Positions 35,818 through 44,998 of a DNA stretch of 64,000 nt are shown piece after piece. The DNA is taken from contig NZ_CP108036.1 in NCBI RefSeq assembly GCF_036170895.1, forward strand, positions 124,001 through 188,000, read 5' to 3'. The DNA comes from Streptomyces erythrochromogenes. Lineage in GTDB: Bacteria > Actinomycetota > Actinomycetes > Streptomycetales > Streptomycetaceae. The notes beneath the pieces were generated by a model. It was not told the origin of the DNA and did not search any database. It saw only the letters and a program-made list of their open reading frames with translations. Every line of letters begins with the position of its first letter. The stretch's first letter is position 1. The translations under genes were made by a program, and so were the position numbers.

Positions 35818-35856
35818 CCACGACCGATCGGCCACCCCGGATCGGCGCCGCCCTTG

Positions 35857-36240
35857 CTACCAGATCCACATCCCGCCGAGGACAGAAGCCCGACCGCTCT
35901 CGTCGACGCCGACCATGTGGGCCGCCTCGGGACCACCGCCTGAATCGGAGTCCAGCGGGATGACGAAGCGGTGCTCTCCGAAGTTCAGGGCGAGAATCCG
36001 ATCTGGATCCAGTTCATAGCCGTCGACGGTCTTGCCGATGTAGCAGCGCATGAACTCGAGCGACCCCGTTGCGGGAAAGTGCCACTCGCGACCCCCGTAC
36101 ACCCCCGAAGGGTCGCTCAAGGCCCGCAGAATCGGTCCATCGAAGTGCAGCTCGACGTAGTCGCGCACGAAAGACACGGCGCTGACCTCCAAGCCCATCA
36201 GCAGCTGGAGTGGGTCGTCCGAGTCGTTCGCAATAGTCAC
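35857..36240 (-). CDS. Hypothetical immunity-type protein
   Basis: A 127-residue acidic protein: DPLQLLMGLEVSAVSFVRDY, VELHFDGPILRALSDPSGVY and GEHRFVIPLDSDSG, ending GGMWIW. The beta-strand pattern and size resemble small immunity proteins of polymorphic toxin loci, where single genes are left after rearrangement. The start is GTG with a weak ribosome site. No exact family recognised. Confidence 0.55.
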   Translation of the reverse strand: MTIANDSDDPLQLLMGLEVSAVSFVRDYVELHFDGPILRALSDPSGVYGGREWHFPATGSLEFMRCYIGKTVDGYELDPDRILALNFGEHRFVIPLDSDSGGGPEAAHMVGVDESGRASVLGGMWIW

Positions 36241-36372
36241 AAGCCCATGCTGCCAGAGGTCTCCGCCCGCCCCGTCACGCGTCCGCCCGCTGGCCGACTC
36301 GGAACCGGAACGGCCAACTACCGGTCGACATCACAGCAGCCCCTCCCAGCCTCACCCGGCAACGGACATCAG

Positions 36373-36407
36373 CTCACGAACCGCCCTCTCAGAGGGCGGT
36401 TCGTGAG
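36373..36407. terminator. Perfect 16-bp hairpin at IS end
   Basis: CTCACGAACCGCCCTC (36373-36388) pairs with its complement at 36392-36407 around a 3-base loop. The right arm (GAGGGCGGTTCGTGAG) is also the left tip of the IS5-type sequence that follows, and a variant is found at 37187. It is either a terminator or two abutting IS ends. Confidence 0.6.
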
Positions 36408-36500
36408 TCTTTGAGTGGCTCTGCCATCGCCTGATGGTGTGGGTGCGCGGCGGAACCCGCCGGTCCGCAGGCGCTCGCCTGCTGGTGTGATGATGTTCCC
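36392..36500 (+). mobile_element. Solo left end of the IS5-type element
   Basis: About 110 bases match the segment 37187-37287 before the complete transposase: TCGCCTGATGGTGTGGGTGC, GCGGAACCCGCCG and the CTCGCCTGCTGGTGTGATGA block. After 36500 the similarity ends (TTCCCAAGACC replaces GAGTGAAC). It is a leftover end from an earlier insertion. Confidence 0.65.
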
Positions 36501-36616
36501 AAGACCTACGGGCCTTCGACACGCCAGTGGCATGACCTCGGACGAGTCGCCGAAGGTGGAGAACCGGTTCCCAAGCGAGGCCACGAATGGCTGGACTACG
36601 AAAGATGAGAGAAACC

Positions 36617-37141
36617 ATGACCGCCCTTGAGCGACTTCGACACCTCATGCAGCCGTCGAGTATGGGGACCTTCATCGACTGGGACGACATCGCGGTGGCG
36701 TACGGCACCCGATTCCCGTCCGATTACAGGAACTTCCTGTCCGTCTACGGCAGCGGTGAAATCGACGGAATGCTGGCCGTCTTCGCTCCGAGCGTGGATC
36801 CTCATGCTCCTTCCCGTCACACCTCAAGGCTTCCGGCGGATGTTCTCGACCTGCCGGAGGTCAACGAGTGGAACGAGCCGCTGCACGCCGAGCTCTATAG
36901 CCCGGCAGACATCATGGTCTGGGGGGAGACAGCCGAAGCGGACGTACTGGGCTGGATCACGAGCAACCACGAACCCGGCACCTGGCCTGTGGCTGTCTAT
37001 ACGCACGGAGGCGAGTGGACGGTCTACGACTGCACCATGACGGAATTCCTGCTGCAGCTCCTCACTGGAGAATTCGATGGGAACCCGACAGGGCTGACGC
37101 GTCTGTACGGAAAGGGTAGCGCGGAGTTCACCACCGGCTGA
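36617..37141 (+). CDS. SMI1/KNR4 (SUKH) family immunity-type protein
   Basis: A 174-residue protein. IDWDDIAVAYGTRFPSDYRN, FLSVYGSGEIDGMLAVFAPS and LGWITSNHEPGTWPVAVYTH fit the SUKH fold; the P-x-D-Y/F-x-x-F-L-x-x-Y-G motif is diagnostic. SUKH proteins neutralise diverse nuclease and deaminase toxins by direct binding. No cognate toxin lies next to it; it is flanked by IS ends, so it is probably an orphan immunity gene. The ATG at 36617 (GAGAG upstream) is preferred over 36587 or 36605. Confidence 0.75.
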   Translation: MTALERLRHLMQPSSMGTFIDWDDIAVAYGTRFPSDYRNFLSVYGSGEIDGMLAVFAPSVDPHAPSRHTSRLPADVLDLPEVNEWNEPLHAELYSPADIMVWGETAEADVLGWITSNHEPGTWPVAVYTHGGEWTVYDCTMTEFLLQLLTGEFDGNPTGLTRLYGKGSAEFTTG

Positions 37142-37184
37142 CAGGTCAGGGCACCGGAGTAGGACACTGTCTCCAGAGCTGCTC

Positions 37185-38210
37185 AGCGGGCGGTTCGTGA
37201 CTTTTGGGCGACTCTGTCGTCGCCTGATGGTGTGGGTGCAGGGTGGAACCCGCCGATCCGCAGGCACTCGCCTGCTGGTGTGATGATGTGAGTGAACACA
37301 TGTCCTACCCCAGCGACTTATCCCAGGCGCAATGGGCTCTGATCGAGCCGGTGATCACGGCGTGGAAGGACCGGCACCGCTCGGTCAGCGGTCATCAAGG
37401 GGCCTACGCGATGCGGGAGATCGTGAACGCGATCCTCTATCAGGGCCGGACCGGCTGCCAGTGGACCTACCTCCCGCACGACCTGCCGCCGAAGAGCGCG
37501 ACGTACTACTACTTTGCGGCCTGGCGGGACGACGGAACGGACCAGGTCATCCACGAGCTCCTGCGCTGCCAGGTACGTGAGAAGGCCCGTCGCTTAGAGG
37601 ACCCGACCCTGGTGGTCCTGGACACCCAGAGTATCCACGCTGCCGCGGGGGTCCCCGCCTCCACGACCGGCCGGGATCCGGCGAAGAGGGTCCCGGGCCG
37701 CAAGCGCGGACTGGCCGTGGACGTGCTCGGCCTGGTCATCGCGGTGGTCGTTCTCGCCGCGAGCGCGCACGACAACACCGCGGGCGTCACTTTGCTGGAC
37801 CAGGTCGCCGAGCACACCGGCGGAAGCGTCAACAAGGCCCTGGTCGACCAGGGCTTCAAGAACCAGGTCACCGCGCACGGAGCCGGCCTGGGCATCGACG
37901 TCGAGACCGTGCAACGCAATCCGCAGGAGAAGGGGTTCGTGCCGCAGCCGAAGCGGTGGAGGGTCGAGCAGACCTACGGGATCCTGATACTGCACCGGCG
38001 TCTGGTCCGCGACTACGAACACCGCCCGGCCTCGTCCGCCTCCCGGGTCTACTGGGCCATGACCCACGTCATGGCCCGCCGTCTTACCGGCAAGAACACC
38101 CCCACATGGCGCGAACGGCAGACGGTGAGCGCGTGAACCTCCAGCCCCTGCTCGACGCGCTCGACATCCAGGAGAACGCCGCCCGGGGCCTGGCCGACGA
38201 CCGGGCCGCT
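37185..38210 (+). mobile_element. IS5-type element copy 2, right end truncated
   Basis: Starts at a GGGCGGTTCGTGACTTTTGG tip, contains an intact transposase and the first 26 codons of the accessory gene, then breaks into unrelated DNA at about 38210. The missing right end probably makes it immobile by itself, but it may still supply transposase. Confidence 0.7.
37288..38136 (+). CDS. IS5-type DDE transposase, intact (copy 2)
   Basis: A 282-residue transposase. The DUF4096-like N terminus (YPSDLSQAQWALIEPVITAW, YQGRTGCQWTYLPHDLPPKS) is followed by the DDE domain: VVLDTQSIHA (first Asp), NKALVDQGFKNQVTAHG (second Asp) and the QTYGILILHRRLVRDYEHR helix (Glu). The start is GTG inside the GATGATGTGAGTG block shared with copy 1. 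It contains TTA codons. Confidence 0.88.
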   Translation: MSEHMSYPSDLSQAQWALIEPVITAWKDRHRSVSGHQGAYAMREIVNAILYQGRTGCQWTYLPHDLPPKSATYYYFAAWRDDGTDQVIHELLRCQVREKARRLEDPTLVVLDTQSIHAAAGVPASTTGRDPAKRVPGRKRGLAVDVLGLVIAVVVLAASAHDNTAGVTLLDQVAEHTGGSVNKALVDQGFKNQVTAHGAGLGIDVETVQRNPQEKGFVPQPKRWRVEQTYGILILHRRLVRDYEHRPASSASRVYWAMTHVMARRLTGKNTPTWRERQTVSA

Positions 38211-38354
38211 CAGGCTTGCATCGCTCCGCTGTCTGCCGCCTCTGCCCATGGGTGCAGCCCGGCTCCCTTCACCTTCTCGGCGACGTCCGAGTGGAACGAG
38301 CGCGCACCCGCACTCCGGCCGGGCGTGGCCCAACCGAAGCATCGTCCCCAATGA
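38133..38354 (+). pseudogene. Truncated IS5 accessory gene
   Basis: The GTGA-overlapping frame starts NLQPLLDALDIQENAARGLA as in copy 1, but diverges after DDR into AAQACIAPLSAASAHG and stops at 38354. Only the first 26 codons come from the IS. Confidence 0.7.
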
Positions 38355-38872
38355 GTAGCGTGAGCGTCGCCGCTGTTCCCCCTGCGCAGGAGTTCGCTTT
38401 GGACCGTGACGAGATGATGCGGCTCTTCAACGCCCACCGGACCGCCGAGGCCGCCAGGGATATCCCCGGTGTGCTGGAGACCTTCACCGAGGACTGCTTC
38501 CTGGAGACCGTGCCGCTCGGCATGCGCAGTCAGGGAAAGGACAGGACCCGAGTTGCGTACGAGAGCCTGTTCACCGCGTTTCCCGACCTCGCACCCGAGG
38601 ACACCGGGATCGCCTTCGGAGACGACGTGCTCGTCGTGTGGGGCACCCTGCGCGGCACCAGCCTCGGCCAGTGGCTCGGCATGCGGCCCGGCGGTGGCAC
38701 CTTCGCCGTGCCATTCACCAATGTCGTGCCGTTCCGGGACGGCCTGATGGCTGGTGAGACCCTCTACTTCGATCTCGCGACCCTGTGCCAGCAAGCAGGC
38801 CTCGACCTCGACAGCACCCGCACCGCCGCCACAGCCGACGCCCAGGAGACCCGGCCACCTGACGCACACTGA
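38351..38872 (+). CDS. SnoaL-like (NTF2-fold) protein
   Basis: A 173-residue protein with a cone-shaped NTF2 fold signature: DEMMRLFNAHRTAEAARDIP, FTEDCFLETVPLGMRSQGKD, AYESLFTAFPDLAPEDTGIA and FAVPFTNVVPFRDGLMAGET. It matches SnoaL/polyketide-cyclase-like or ester-cyclase proteins that bind small hydrophobic substrates; catalysis is not certain. No biosynthetic genes are near. The ribosome site is weak. It is the only metabolic-looking gene in the island. Confidence 0.75.
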   Translation: MSSVSVAAVPPAQEFALDRDEMMRLFNAHRTAEAARDIPGVLETFTEDCFLETVPLGMRSQGKDRTRVAYESLFTAFPDLAPEDTGIAFGDDVLVVWGTLRGTSLGQWLGMRPGGGTFAVPFTNVVPFRDGLMAGETLYFDLATLCQQAGLDLDSTRTAATADAQETRPPDAH

Positions 38873-39900
38873 GAGCCGGGCCCTTCGGGGGCGGACAGGA
38901 GTGCGCAGGGCCGTCGGTAGCCGCGCCGCCGATCGGCTCCTGGTTGCGACACGTGTCGGTCCTTCTCCTCGTACAGCGACACCGATCGGAGTCAAACCGT
39001 GCGGGGACCGCCTCATGAATGCCCCTGCCACGCGGCCGCCCACACCGTCGGCGCCCATGTCCCCGAACGGATCCGGCTCAGATCCACCGTCGCGTGCTGG
39101 AGCGCCCGCGTGCCGGCGTTTGGGGTCTCAGAGTTGCCGGGCTCGGATGACGACGAGCTCTTCCCGCCCGCCGTGTTTCCCCACAGCCACGCTCCCCCTG
39201 CTCCGCCGCGCCTGCGCGAAACCTCTACTTCCGGCAGCGGGCCATCCCACGCACCGCGTCAGGCGGCATCCAGCTCGACTGGCGCGGATGGCCAGCAGGA
39301 CCGCAGGACTTCCAGGCCATGCTGGTGACCTGCCTCAGTACATCCGATACCCCACACACGTTCGAACACCCCAAAAAGAGCTGCACCTCCAGTGCCTCCG
39401 GGTACTTCAACGCCATCGATCACGCGCAGAGCCCTGGAACCCGCACAGCCCTTGGCCCGTGCCATGGGTGATGGGCACCGGGACGGGCATGCTGCGGGCC
39501 GTGCCTTCGGTCGTGTCCAGCCGGAGGGCGAGCGTGAGGTTGCCGTCAGTGTCCCAGGCGAACATCACGGGCACGTTCCTGAGGCCCTTGGCGATCAGGA
39601 CGGCCTGGCACTTCTTCACCGCCCGGACGGTCGTTGCGCGGTCGAGCTGGACCGACCTCTCGCAGACCTTGGGGAGGAGCGACTGGTACTTGGGGAGGGA
39701 CTGACAAGCGGCTCAACCTGCTGCCTGCCCTGGTAGCCCGGGCCGCCCCACGCAGCGGATGACGGCGTTCAAGCAGCAGGCTCGGCATCCGGCCGCTGAA
39801 CCGGAGCAACACCGCCGCCCGCGTCGTGACTACCCGCCCCCTTCCACGGACGTGATCCAGGCGGGAACATCCTGGTGACGGTGGACGGGGGTGGCAGACC
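38873..39900. other. Gene-poor stretch with unrecognised remnants
   Basis: No complete gene is supported. Two protein-like scraps stand out: a plus frame with QLDWRGWPAGPQDFQAMLVT near 39270-39470, and a minus frame with VKKCQAVLIAKGLRNVPVMF, AWDTDGNLTLALRLDTTEGT at about 39407-39690. I do not recognise either family. Confidence 0.4.
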
Positions 39901-42417
39901 GTGGGGCGTAGACGGGGTGCGTGGGCCGGGTCGGTGGTAACGGGAGGGGCCGCATTGGTGGCGGCTGTGCTGGGGCCGGTGACCAACTACGCCAGTGACG
40001 CGGTGCCTGGCTGGGCGGCGCAGGCGTGGGTGATCTGGCCCGTGTTCGCCGTGCTGGTGGTGGTCAGCATCGGGCTGTTGCTGTGGAGCCGGCATCTGGA
40101 TGCCGCACCAAGGCCCCCGGCGCGGCTGGCACCGGTGAGCCGACTGGTCCGCGGCCAGCAGGCTTCGCTACGCCCCCCGCATGTTCAGCGCGTGCGGGGG
40201 CGTGAGGAAGAACTCGCCGTGTTGGCAGGCATGCTTCGGCGGCCACGAGGCCGGTTCGCGGTGCTGTGCGCGGTCGGCGGGATGGGCAAGACAACGGTGG
40301 CCGCGCAATTGGCCGCCCAGGCCGAGGCGGCGGGCTGGCGAGTGTTTTGGGTGCGCTGGCGCGACGGCGCCGGGCTGGCGCAGCAGATGGTGGAGACGGC
40401 GCTGGCCTGCGGCCTGCCAGAGGCAGAACTGGAGGCCGCGCGAGCGGGGCAGGCGAGCCTGCCGGATGTGGTCTGGCGACAGTTGGGCCGGGTGCGGCGG
40501 TGGCTGCTGGTTGTGGACAACGCCGACGAGCCGCACGAGATCGGCCCGGCAGGGGAGCCGGTGGCCGACTATCGCGGCTGGATCCGTCCTCACGGCCGGG
40601 GCCTGCTGGTGGTGACCAGCCGGGATGGCAGCGAGCAGACCTGGGGTCCGTGCGCACAGCTGCTGCCACTGGAGCCGCTGCCGGTGCGACCTGCGGGGCA
40701 GGTCCTGCTGGACGCTGCTCCCGTGGCCGGCACCGCCGAGCAGGCCCGGGAGCTGGCGGCGCGACTGGGCGGGCTGCCACTGGCGTTGCACGCGGCCGGC
40801 ACCTATCTGGCCGGACCCACAAGCCGCTACCGCACCTTTGCCGCCTACCGCCAGGCCCTGGAACAGGAACTGCGGTTCTTGGTGGGAGCGGCACACCCGA
40901 ATGCCTCCAATCCGCAGGTCGCCCGCGCCGTGGTGCGGCACACCTGGGAGGTGTCCTTGGACCAGCTCGCCGGGGAGGGCAACGCTTTGGCCCGCCCCTT
41001 GTTGCGACTGCTGGCCCTGCTGGCTCAAGCCCCCGTCCCACTATCCCTGATCACCCCGGACCTGCTATCCGTCGTCACCGGACACGACGTCACCGCGGCG
41101 GCCCTGGAGGCCGCGTTCGCCGGCCTGCACCGATACGGTCTCCTCGGCCTGCCCCACTCTCCCGGCAGCACCGGCCCGGCGTCGGGCAGCAGCGAGGGGG
41201 CGCAGGTGGTGTTGCATCCCCTGATCCGAGAGATCAACGCTGTCGCCCTCACGGCCGAGACCACCGATCTCGCCGTGTGGCACCGGGCTCTCGCCGAGCG
41301 GCTGACCATGGCTGTGCACGAGGCCAACCGGCGCGGGCGCGCCGGTTGGCCTGCAGCCGTGCTCCTCGCCCCCCACGTTCCGCTGCTGCTCGACTACGCG
41401 GACCCGCGCACCGCCACGCACCACCGCACCACTCTCAACACCCTGGCGCAGGTGCTGCAGAAGGCTGGCGCTTTCGGTGCGGCGCGCCTGCTGCATGAAC
41501 GGGTCCTCGAGGTCGAGACCCGCATGCTGGGCCCCGAGCACCCCGATACCTTGACCAGCCGCAACAACCTGGGCAATGCCTTGTTCGGAATGGGAGAGCC
41601 GGCCGAGGCGATACGTCTGCTCCGGCAGACCCTGGAGGACCGCGCCCGCATCCTGGGCCCCGAGCACCCCGATACCTCGACCAGCCGCAATGACCTCGCA
41701 TGCGCTTTGGACGGGACGGGTGAGCATGCCGAGGCGGTGGGTCTGCTGCGGCAGACGCTCAACGACCGTACCCGTGTCCTGGGCCCCGAGCATCCGCATA
41801 CCCTGGCCAGCCGGGACAGCCTCGGTCTCGCGCTGGACGGGATGGGCGAGCACGCACAAGCAGTGCGCATCCACCGGAGCACCCTGGAGGACCGCATCCG
41901 TGTCCTGGGCCCCGAGCACCACCTCACCCTGCTCAGCCGCCACAACCTTGCTAGCGCCCTGACCAGGGCGGATGAGCAGACGGAAGCGATACAGCTGCTG
42001 CGGCAGGCGCTCAACGACCACGCCCGCATTCTGGGCGACGAGCATCCGCACACGCTGGCCAGCCGGGACAGCCTCGGTCTCGCGCTGGACGGAATGGGCG
42101 AGCACGCACAAGCAGTGCGCATCCACCGGAGCACCCTGGAGGACCGCACACGCATCCTGAGCCCCGAGCACCCGGATACCCTAGCCAGTCGCCACAACCT
42201 CGCTCTCGCTTTGACACGTGCAGGTGAGCAAGCCGAGGCGATAGACCTGCTGCGCCGAACCCTCGATGACCGCGTCCGCATCCTGGGCGACGAGCACACA
42301 CATACCTTGAGCACCCGCAACGCGCTGGAGACAGCGCTAGCCATGTCCACCCAACGGCCACAGAGCCGGTGGTGGCACTGGCTGCGGCGCAGGAACGTCG
42401 CAGCCAGTGGCCGTTGA
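39901..42417 (+). CDS. Membrane-anchored NLR-like NB-ARC/TPR protein (NLR 3)
   Basis: An 838-residue STAND protein. Two transmembrane helices open it: SVVTGGAALVAAVLGPV (11-27) and AWVIWPVFAVLVVVSIGLLL (42-61). Then VRGREEELAVLAGML, the P-loop AVGGMGKT (124-131), Walker B WLLVVDNADEP (200-210), GRGLLVVTSRDG, LGGLPLALHAAGTYL and HPLIRE in the MHD position. From about residue 525 run seven 42-residue TPRs (LGPEHPDTLTSRNNLG). It has no TG/A-rich motif and no small partner gene; the TM pair may be the effector itself. The start is GTG. Confidence 0.85.
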   Translation: MGRRRGAWAGSVVTGGAALVAAVLGPVTNYASDAVPGWAAQAWVIWPVFAVLVVVSIGLLLWSRHLDAAPRPPARLAPVSRLVRGQQASLRPPHVQRVRGREEELAVLAGMLRRPRGRFAVLCAVGGMGKTTVAAQLAAQAEAAGWRVFWVRWRDGAGLAQQMVETALACGLPEAELEAARAGQASLPDVVWRQLGRVRRWLLVVDNADEPHEIGPAGEPVADYRGWIRPHGRGLLVVTSRDGSEQTWGPCAQLLPLEPLPVRPAGQVLLDAAPVAGTAEQARELAARLGGLPLALHAAGTYLAGPTSRYRTFAAYRQALEQELRFLVGAAHPNASNPQVARAVVRHTWEVSLDQLAGEGNALARPLLRLLALLAQAPVPLSLITPDLLSVVTGHDVTAAALEAAFAGLHRYGLLGLPHSPGSTGPASGSSEGAQVVLHPLIREINAVALTAETTDLAVWHRALAERLTMAVHEANRRGRAGWPAAVLLAPHVPLLLDYADPRTATHHRTTLNTLAQVLQKAGAFGAARLLHERVLEVETRMLGPEHPDTLTSRNNLGNALFGMGEPAEAIRLLRQTLEDRARILGPEHPDTSTSRNDLACALDGTGEHAEAVGLLRQTLNDRTRVLGPEHPHTLASRDSLGLALDGMGEHAQAVRIHRSTLEDRIRVLGPEHHLTLLSRHNLASALTRADEQTEAIQLLRQALNDHARILGDEHPHTLASRDSLGLALDGMGEHAQAVRIHRSTLEDRTRILSPEHPDTLASRHNLALALTRAGEQAEAIDLLRRTLDDRVRILGDEHTHTLSTRNALETALAMSTQRPQSRWWHWLRRRNVAASGR

Positions 42418-42681
42418 GGAGCCCTGTATCCCCGAACCGCCGCCAAGCGACATGTAGCACTCTGTTTCTTGGTGTGTCCGGCCGCGCCGCGGCCGCGAGG
42501 GCGGCCACCTCGCGCAGAGCCCCACCCGCCGCCGCGGCCAGCTGCCGCTCCCGCCCCGTCGCCGTGGTCGTGGTCGTGGTCGTGACGGTCGCACCTGACC
42601 ATCATGCTGCCCCCTTCCCGTCGGCGTGTTAAAAGAACCCACCGCCCAAAGGGCCCTGTCCACTGCGTTCTTTGCCGACTG

Positions 42682-43188
42682 TCAGGGATTTTGGGGGTCC
42701 AAGTCAGCTCCTCCGCTGATGAAGTAGTCAGCTGCTGGAATTGCAGGCCCGGCATTGACGGCAGCTCTGTAGCTCTCTTTAACTATTTTAGCGAACGCTG
42801 CAGCCCTTCGCTGATTCCCCCCTATGGCGCCGCGAAGCCAGTCATGGCCGCCATATTCCCAATGCAGTCTCCCAATCTCACCGCGAAAATGCCGCTCCAG
42901 GGTATACCTGAGAGTGGAGTCGTCCACATCTCCCAGTTGATATGCCGCGTACCACCTACCCATGATCAGATTGGCGAATATGATCTGCCGGTACCGCTCG
43001 AAGGGCATCGGACCATTGGGGGGTTCCAGGCATTCTGCCAGAGCGCGATCTCCCATAGTCAGGTAGATCATTTGCCTATGGGTCGACCTGTCTCGTTCAT
43101 CTCTGGCGGCCTTTGTCTGCTGCTCTTGGAGCGTGAGCGAGATCGCGACGCCAGCTAGGGCAATTCCAGAGATCACCACGCATTGCAC
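42682..43188 (-). CDS. DUF6082-like membrane-anchored protein
   Basis: A 168-residue protein with one N-terminal TM helix (CVVISGIALAGVAISLTLQE), then RDERDRSTHRQMIYLTMGDR, FERYRQIIFANLIMGRWYAA and YQLGDVDDSTLRYTLERHFR. The helical 'Q-I-x-x-N-L' pattern after a single TM matches DUF6082, frequent in Streptomyces and of unknown function. The GTG at 43188 overlaps the end of the MerR gene by 16 bases. The plus-strand stretch 42418-42681 has no gene. Confidence 0.6.
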   Translation of the reverse strand: MQCVVISGIALAGVAISLTLQEQQTKAARDERDRSTHRQMIYLTMGDRALAECLEPPNGPMPFERYRQIIFANLIMGRWYAAYQLGDVDDSTLRYTLERHFRGEIGRLHWEYGGHDWLRGAIGGNQRRAAAFAKIVKESYRAAVNAGPAIPAADYFISGGADLDPQNP

Positions 43189-44150
43189 CTTCGCGATCGT
43201 CGCGGCCGTCGCCGCCGCCGGGGGCGAGGACGGTGGTGAACCAGGAGTGCACGGGGGGCGAGCGCCGGAGCCGCGGGCCACCCCTTGACCGCGCCCAGGA
43301 GCCGCCAGTACCGCTCGACGTGGGGATCGGCGGTCGTCCGCAGGCGGGCGAGGAGCCAACGGCGCAGACCTCCCTCGCCTTCGTCGGCGCGCTCGTACGC
43401 GTGGGCGTAGAGGCTGCCGAGTGAGCCGGCGAGCAATGCTCCCCCGGCCGAGTCCGGCAGGAGTCCGACGGACACGGCCTCGTCGATCCGCTCCCGCATC
43501 GCCCGGTCGAGCACGCCCTGCACGGCGACGACGTCCCGCCGGTCGGGCTCCACCGCCTGCTCCTCGGCGGTGCGACGGATCGCGGCCCGGAAGTCCTCGT
43601 CCTGGCAGAGCCCGGCGAGTTCCACCCAGGCCTCGACCTGGTCGGGCGTGGGGTCGTCGGGGAGCTCGGGCACGACGGAGCGCATCAGCTCCGCGAACTC
43701 GGTCTGGGTGTGAGGCTCTTCGAAAACCTCGTCGATGAAGTCACTGATCAGTCGCCGCTGTTCGGTGCGGGAGAGCGTGGCGAGTCGGTGCATGAGGTCC
43801 ATCTCCAGGGGGGTGGGGCCGCGTCCGGCGACCGCGCGGAGCACGGCCCGGCGCAGGCGGAGGGGGCGGATCTGTACGTCCAGGGCGTCGGCGTGCGCCG
43901 CCGCGACCTCCGGTATGGACGTTTCCCGGTCGAGCACCTTGCGTACGGTCTCCAGGCCGATCCCGAGATCGCGCAGGGTGCGGGCCAGGTCGAGGCGGGC
44001 GAGCGCGTCCGGCCCGTAGAGCCGGTATCCCGCCGGGCTCCGCTCCGTGGGCGGGACGATGCCCTTGTCCGAGTAGAACCGGACGGTCTTCACGGTCAGA
44101 CCGGTCCGCCGGGCCAACTCCCCGATCGAATACAGAGTCGCGCTGTCCAT
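43173..44150 (-). CDS. MerR-family regulator, altered C-terminal tail
   Basis: About 325 residues. YSIGELARRTGLTVKTVRFY, SDKGIVPPTERSPAGYRLYG and PDALARLDLARTLRDLGIGL are the MerR winged helix-turn-helix and wing, which bends operator DNA. A long effector domain of the TipA-unlike, helical type follows to RYWRLLGAVKGWPAAPALAP. The last 26 residues are Arg-rich and look out of frame: dropping one G from the six-base run 43253-43258 would give PVHSWFTTVLAPGGG, which fits the family better. ATG 44150 is chosen from the family start. The gene follows the unknown gene at 44185 by 34 bases. Confidence 0.8.
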   Translation of the reverse strand: MDSATLYSIGELARRTGLTVKTVRFYSDKGIVPPTERSPAGYRLYGPDALARLDLARTLRDLGIGLETVRKVLDRETSIPEVAAAHADALDVQIRPLRLRRAVLRAVAGRGPTPLEMDLMHRLATLSRTEQRRLISDFIDEVFEEPHTQTEFAELMRSVVPELPDDPTPDQVEAWVELAGLCQDEDFRAAIRRTAEEQAVEPDRRDVVAVQGVLDRAMRERIDEAVSVGLLPDSAGGALLAGSLGSLYAHAYERADEGEGGLRRWLLARLRTTADPHVERYWRLLGAVKGWPAAPALAPRALLVHHRPRPRRRRRPRRSRRCNAW

Positions 44151-44184
44151 GGGCACCAGCCTGCTGTCTCCCCCCACGGGAGAC

Positions 44185-44886
44185 TCAACCCAGCGGCCTG
44201 GCCGTCTTGCGGGGGTCGTGGGTGGCGACCATGTCGACGAACCGCCGGACCTGCTCCTCGGCGGACACGTCGCGAGACACCGCAACCTCGTGGACGAAGG
44301 TGCTCCCGATCGCGAACGGCGCCTCGAGAGGGCTGAAGTGCACCGCGATGTGTGCGGCCCCCTGGCTCCGCAGCGGATAGACGGTGTTCACGCCCCGCCC
44401 CCAGCGCTGGAAGCAGCCGGACGCGGCGAGCTCCAGGGTCATCAGCCGGGCGACGCTGTCCACGGGCTCCTCCCAGCTGAGATCCGCCACGGCCCGCGCC
44501 AGTTCGGCGTCGTACGCGTCCGCGTCGAAGTGGACATCGGCGGGAACGGGGAGCCGGACGTCTTCCGTGTTCTCCCAGCCCGTCCACTCCACCCGGTCGG
44601 CCCGCCGCCGGATCGTGACGAAGGTGCCCCCGCAGCAGTCGGTGACGCAGTCATTGTTCGTCAGCTCGACCCTGCGCGGCTCGTCGGAGGCGGCCAACGG
44701 CCACTCCTCGGCCGGGCCGAACCACCTCCCGCGCCAGCAGCTCGACACCCCTCCGGGGTGCAGCTCCTCCAACACGTCCCGCCCGTCGATCAGCAGGCGC
44801 ATCTCCCCCCACTGACTGATGATGCGATCAGGACGCGGCACAACGAACTCGAGACGAAGGACACTGACGTCCGGAAGAGACTCCAT
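44185..44886 (-). CDS. Hypothetical protein, operon with MerR gene
   Basis: A 233-residue protein: LPDVSVLRLEFVVPRPDRII, EMRLLIDGRDVLEELHPGGV, VELTNNDCVTDCCGGTFVTI and VHEVAVSRDVSAEEQVRRFV. The CVTDCCGG cluster could bind metal. It reads like a globular cytosolic protein of a type common in Streptomyces, but I cannot name a family. GATGGGGG precedes the ATG. It is 34 bases upstream of the MerR gene, so the regulator probably shares its transcript. Confidence 0.65.
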   Translation of the reverse strand: MESLPDVSVLRLEFVVPRPDRIISQWGEMRLLIDGRDVLEELHPGGVSSCWRGRWFGPAEEWPLAASDEPRRVELTNNDCVTDCCGGTFVTIRRRADRVEWTGWENTEDVRLPVPADVHFDADAYDAELARAVADLSWEEPVDSVARLMTLELAASGCFQRWGRGVNTVYPLRSQGAAHIAVHFSPLEAPFAIGSTFVHEVAVSRDVSAEEQVRRFVDMVATHDPRKTARPLG

Positions 44887-44998
44887 CCCCCATCGTCGCC
44901 GAGACCCCGAATCCGAAGAACCGAATATCCCCGAGCAGCACGAACAGCCCCCGCGCCCGGTCGGCGAGTGCAATCCCGCGTCTGGCAGGGTCCGTCCC

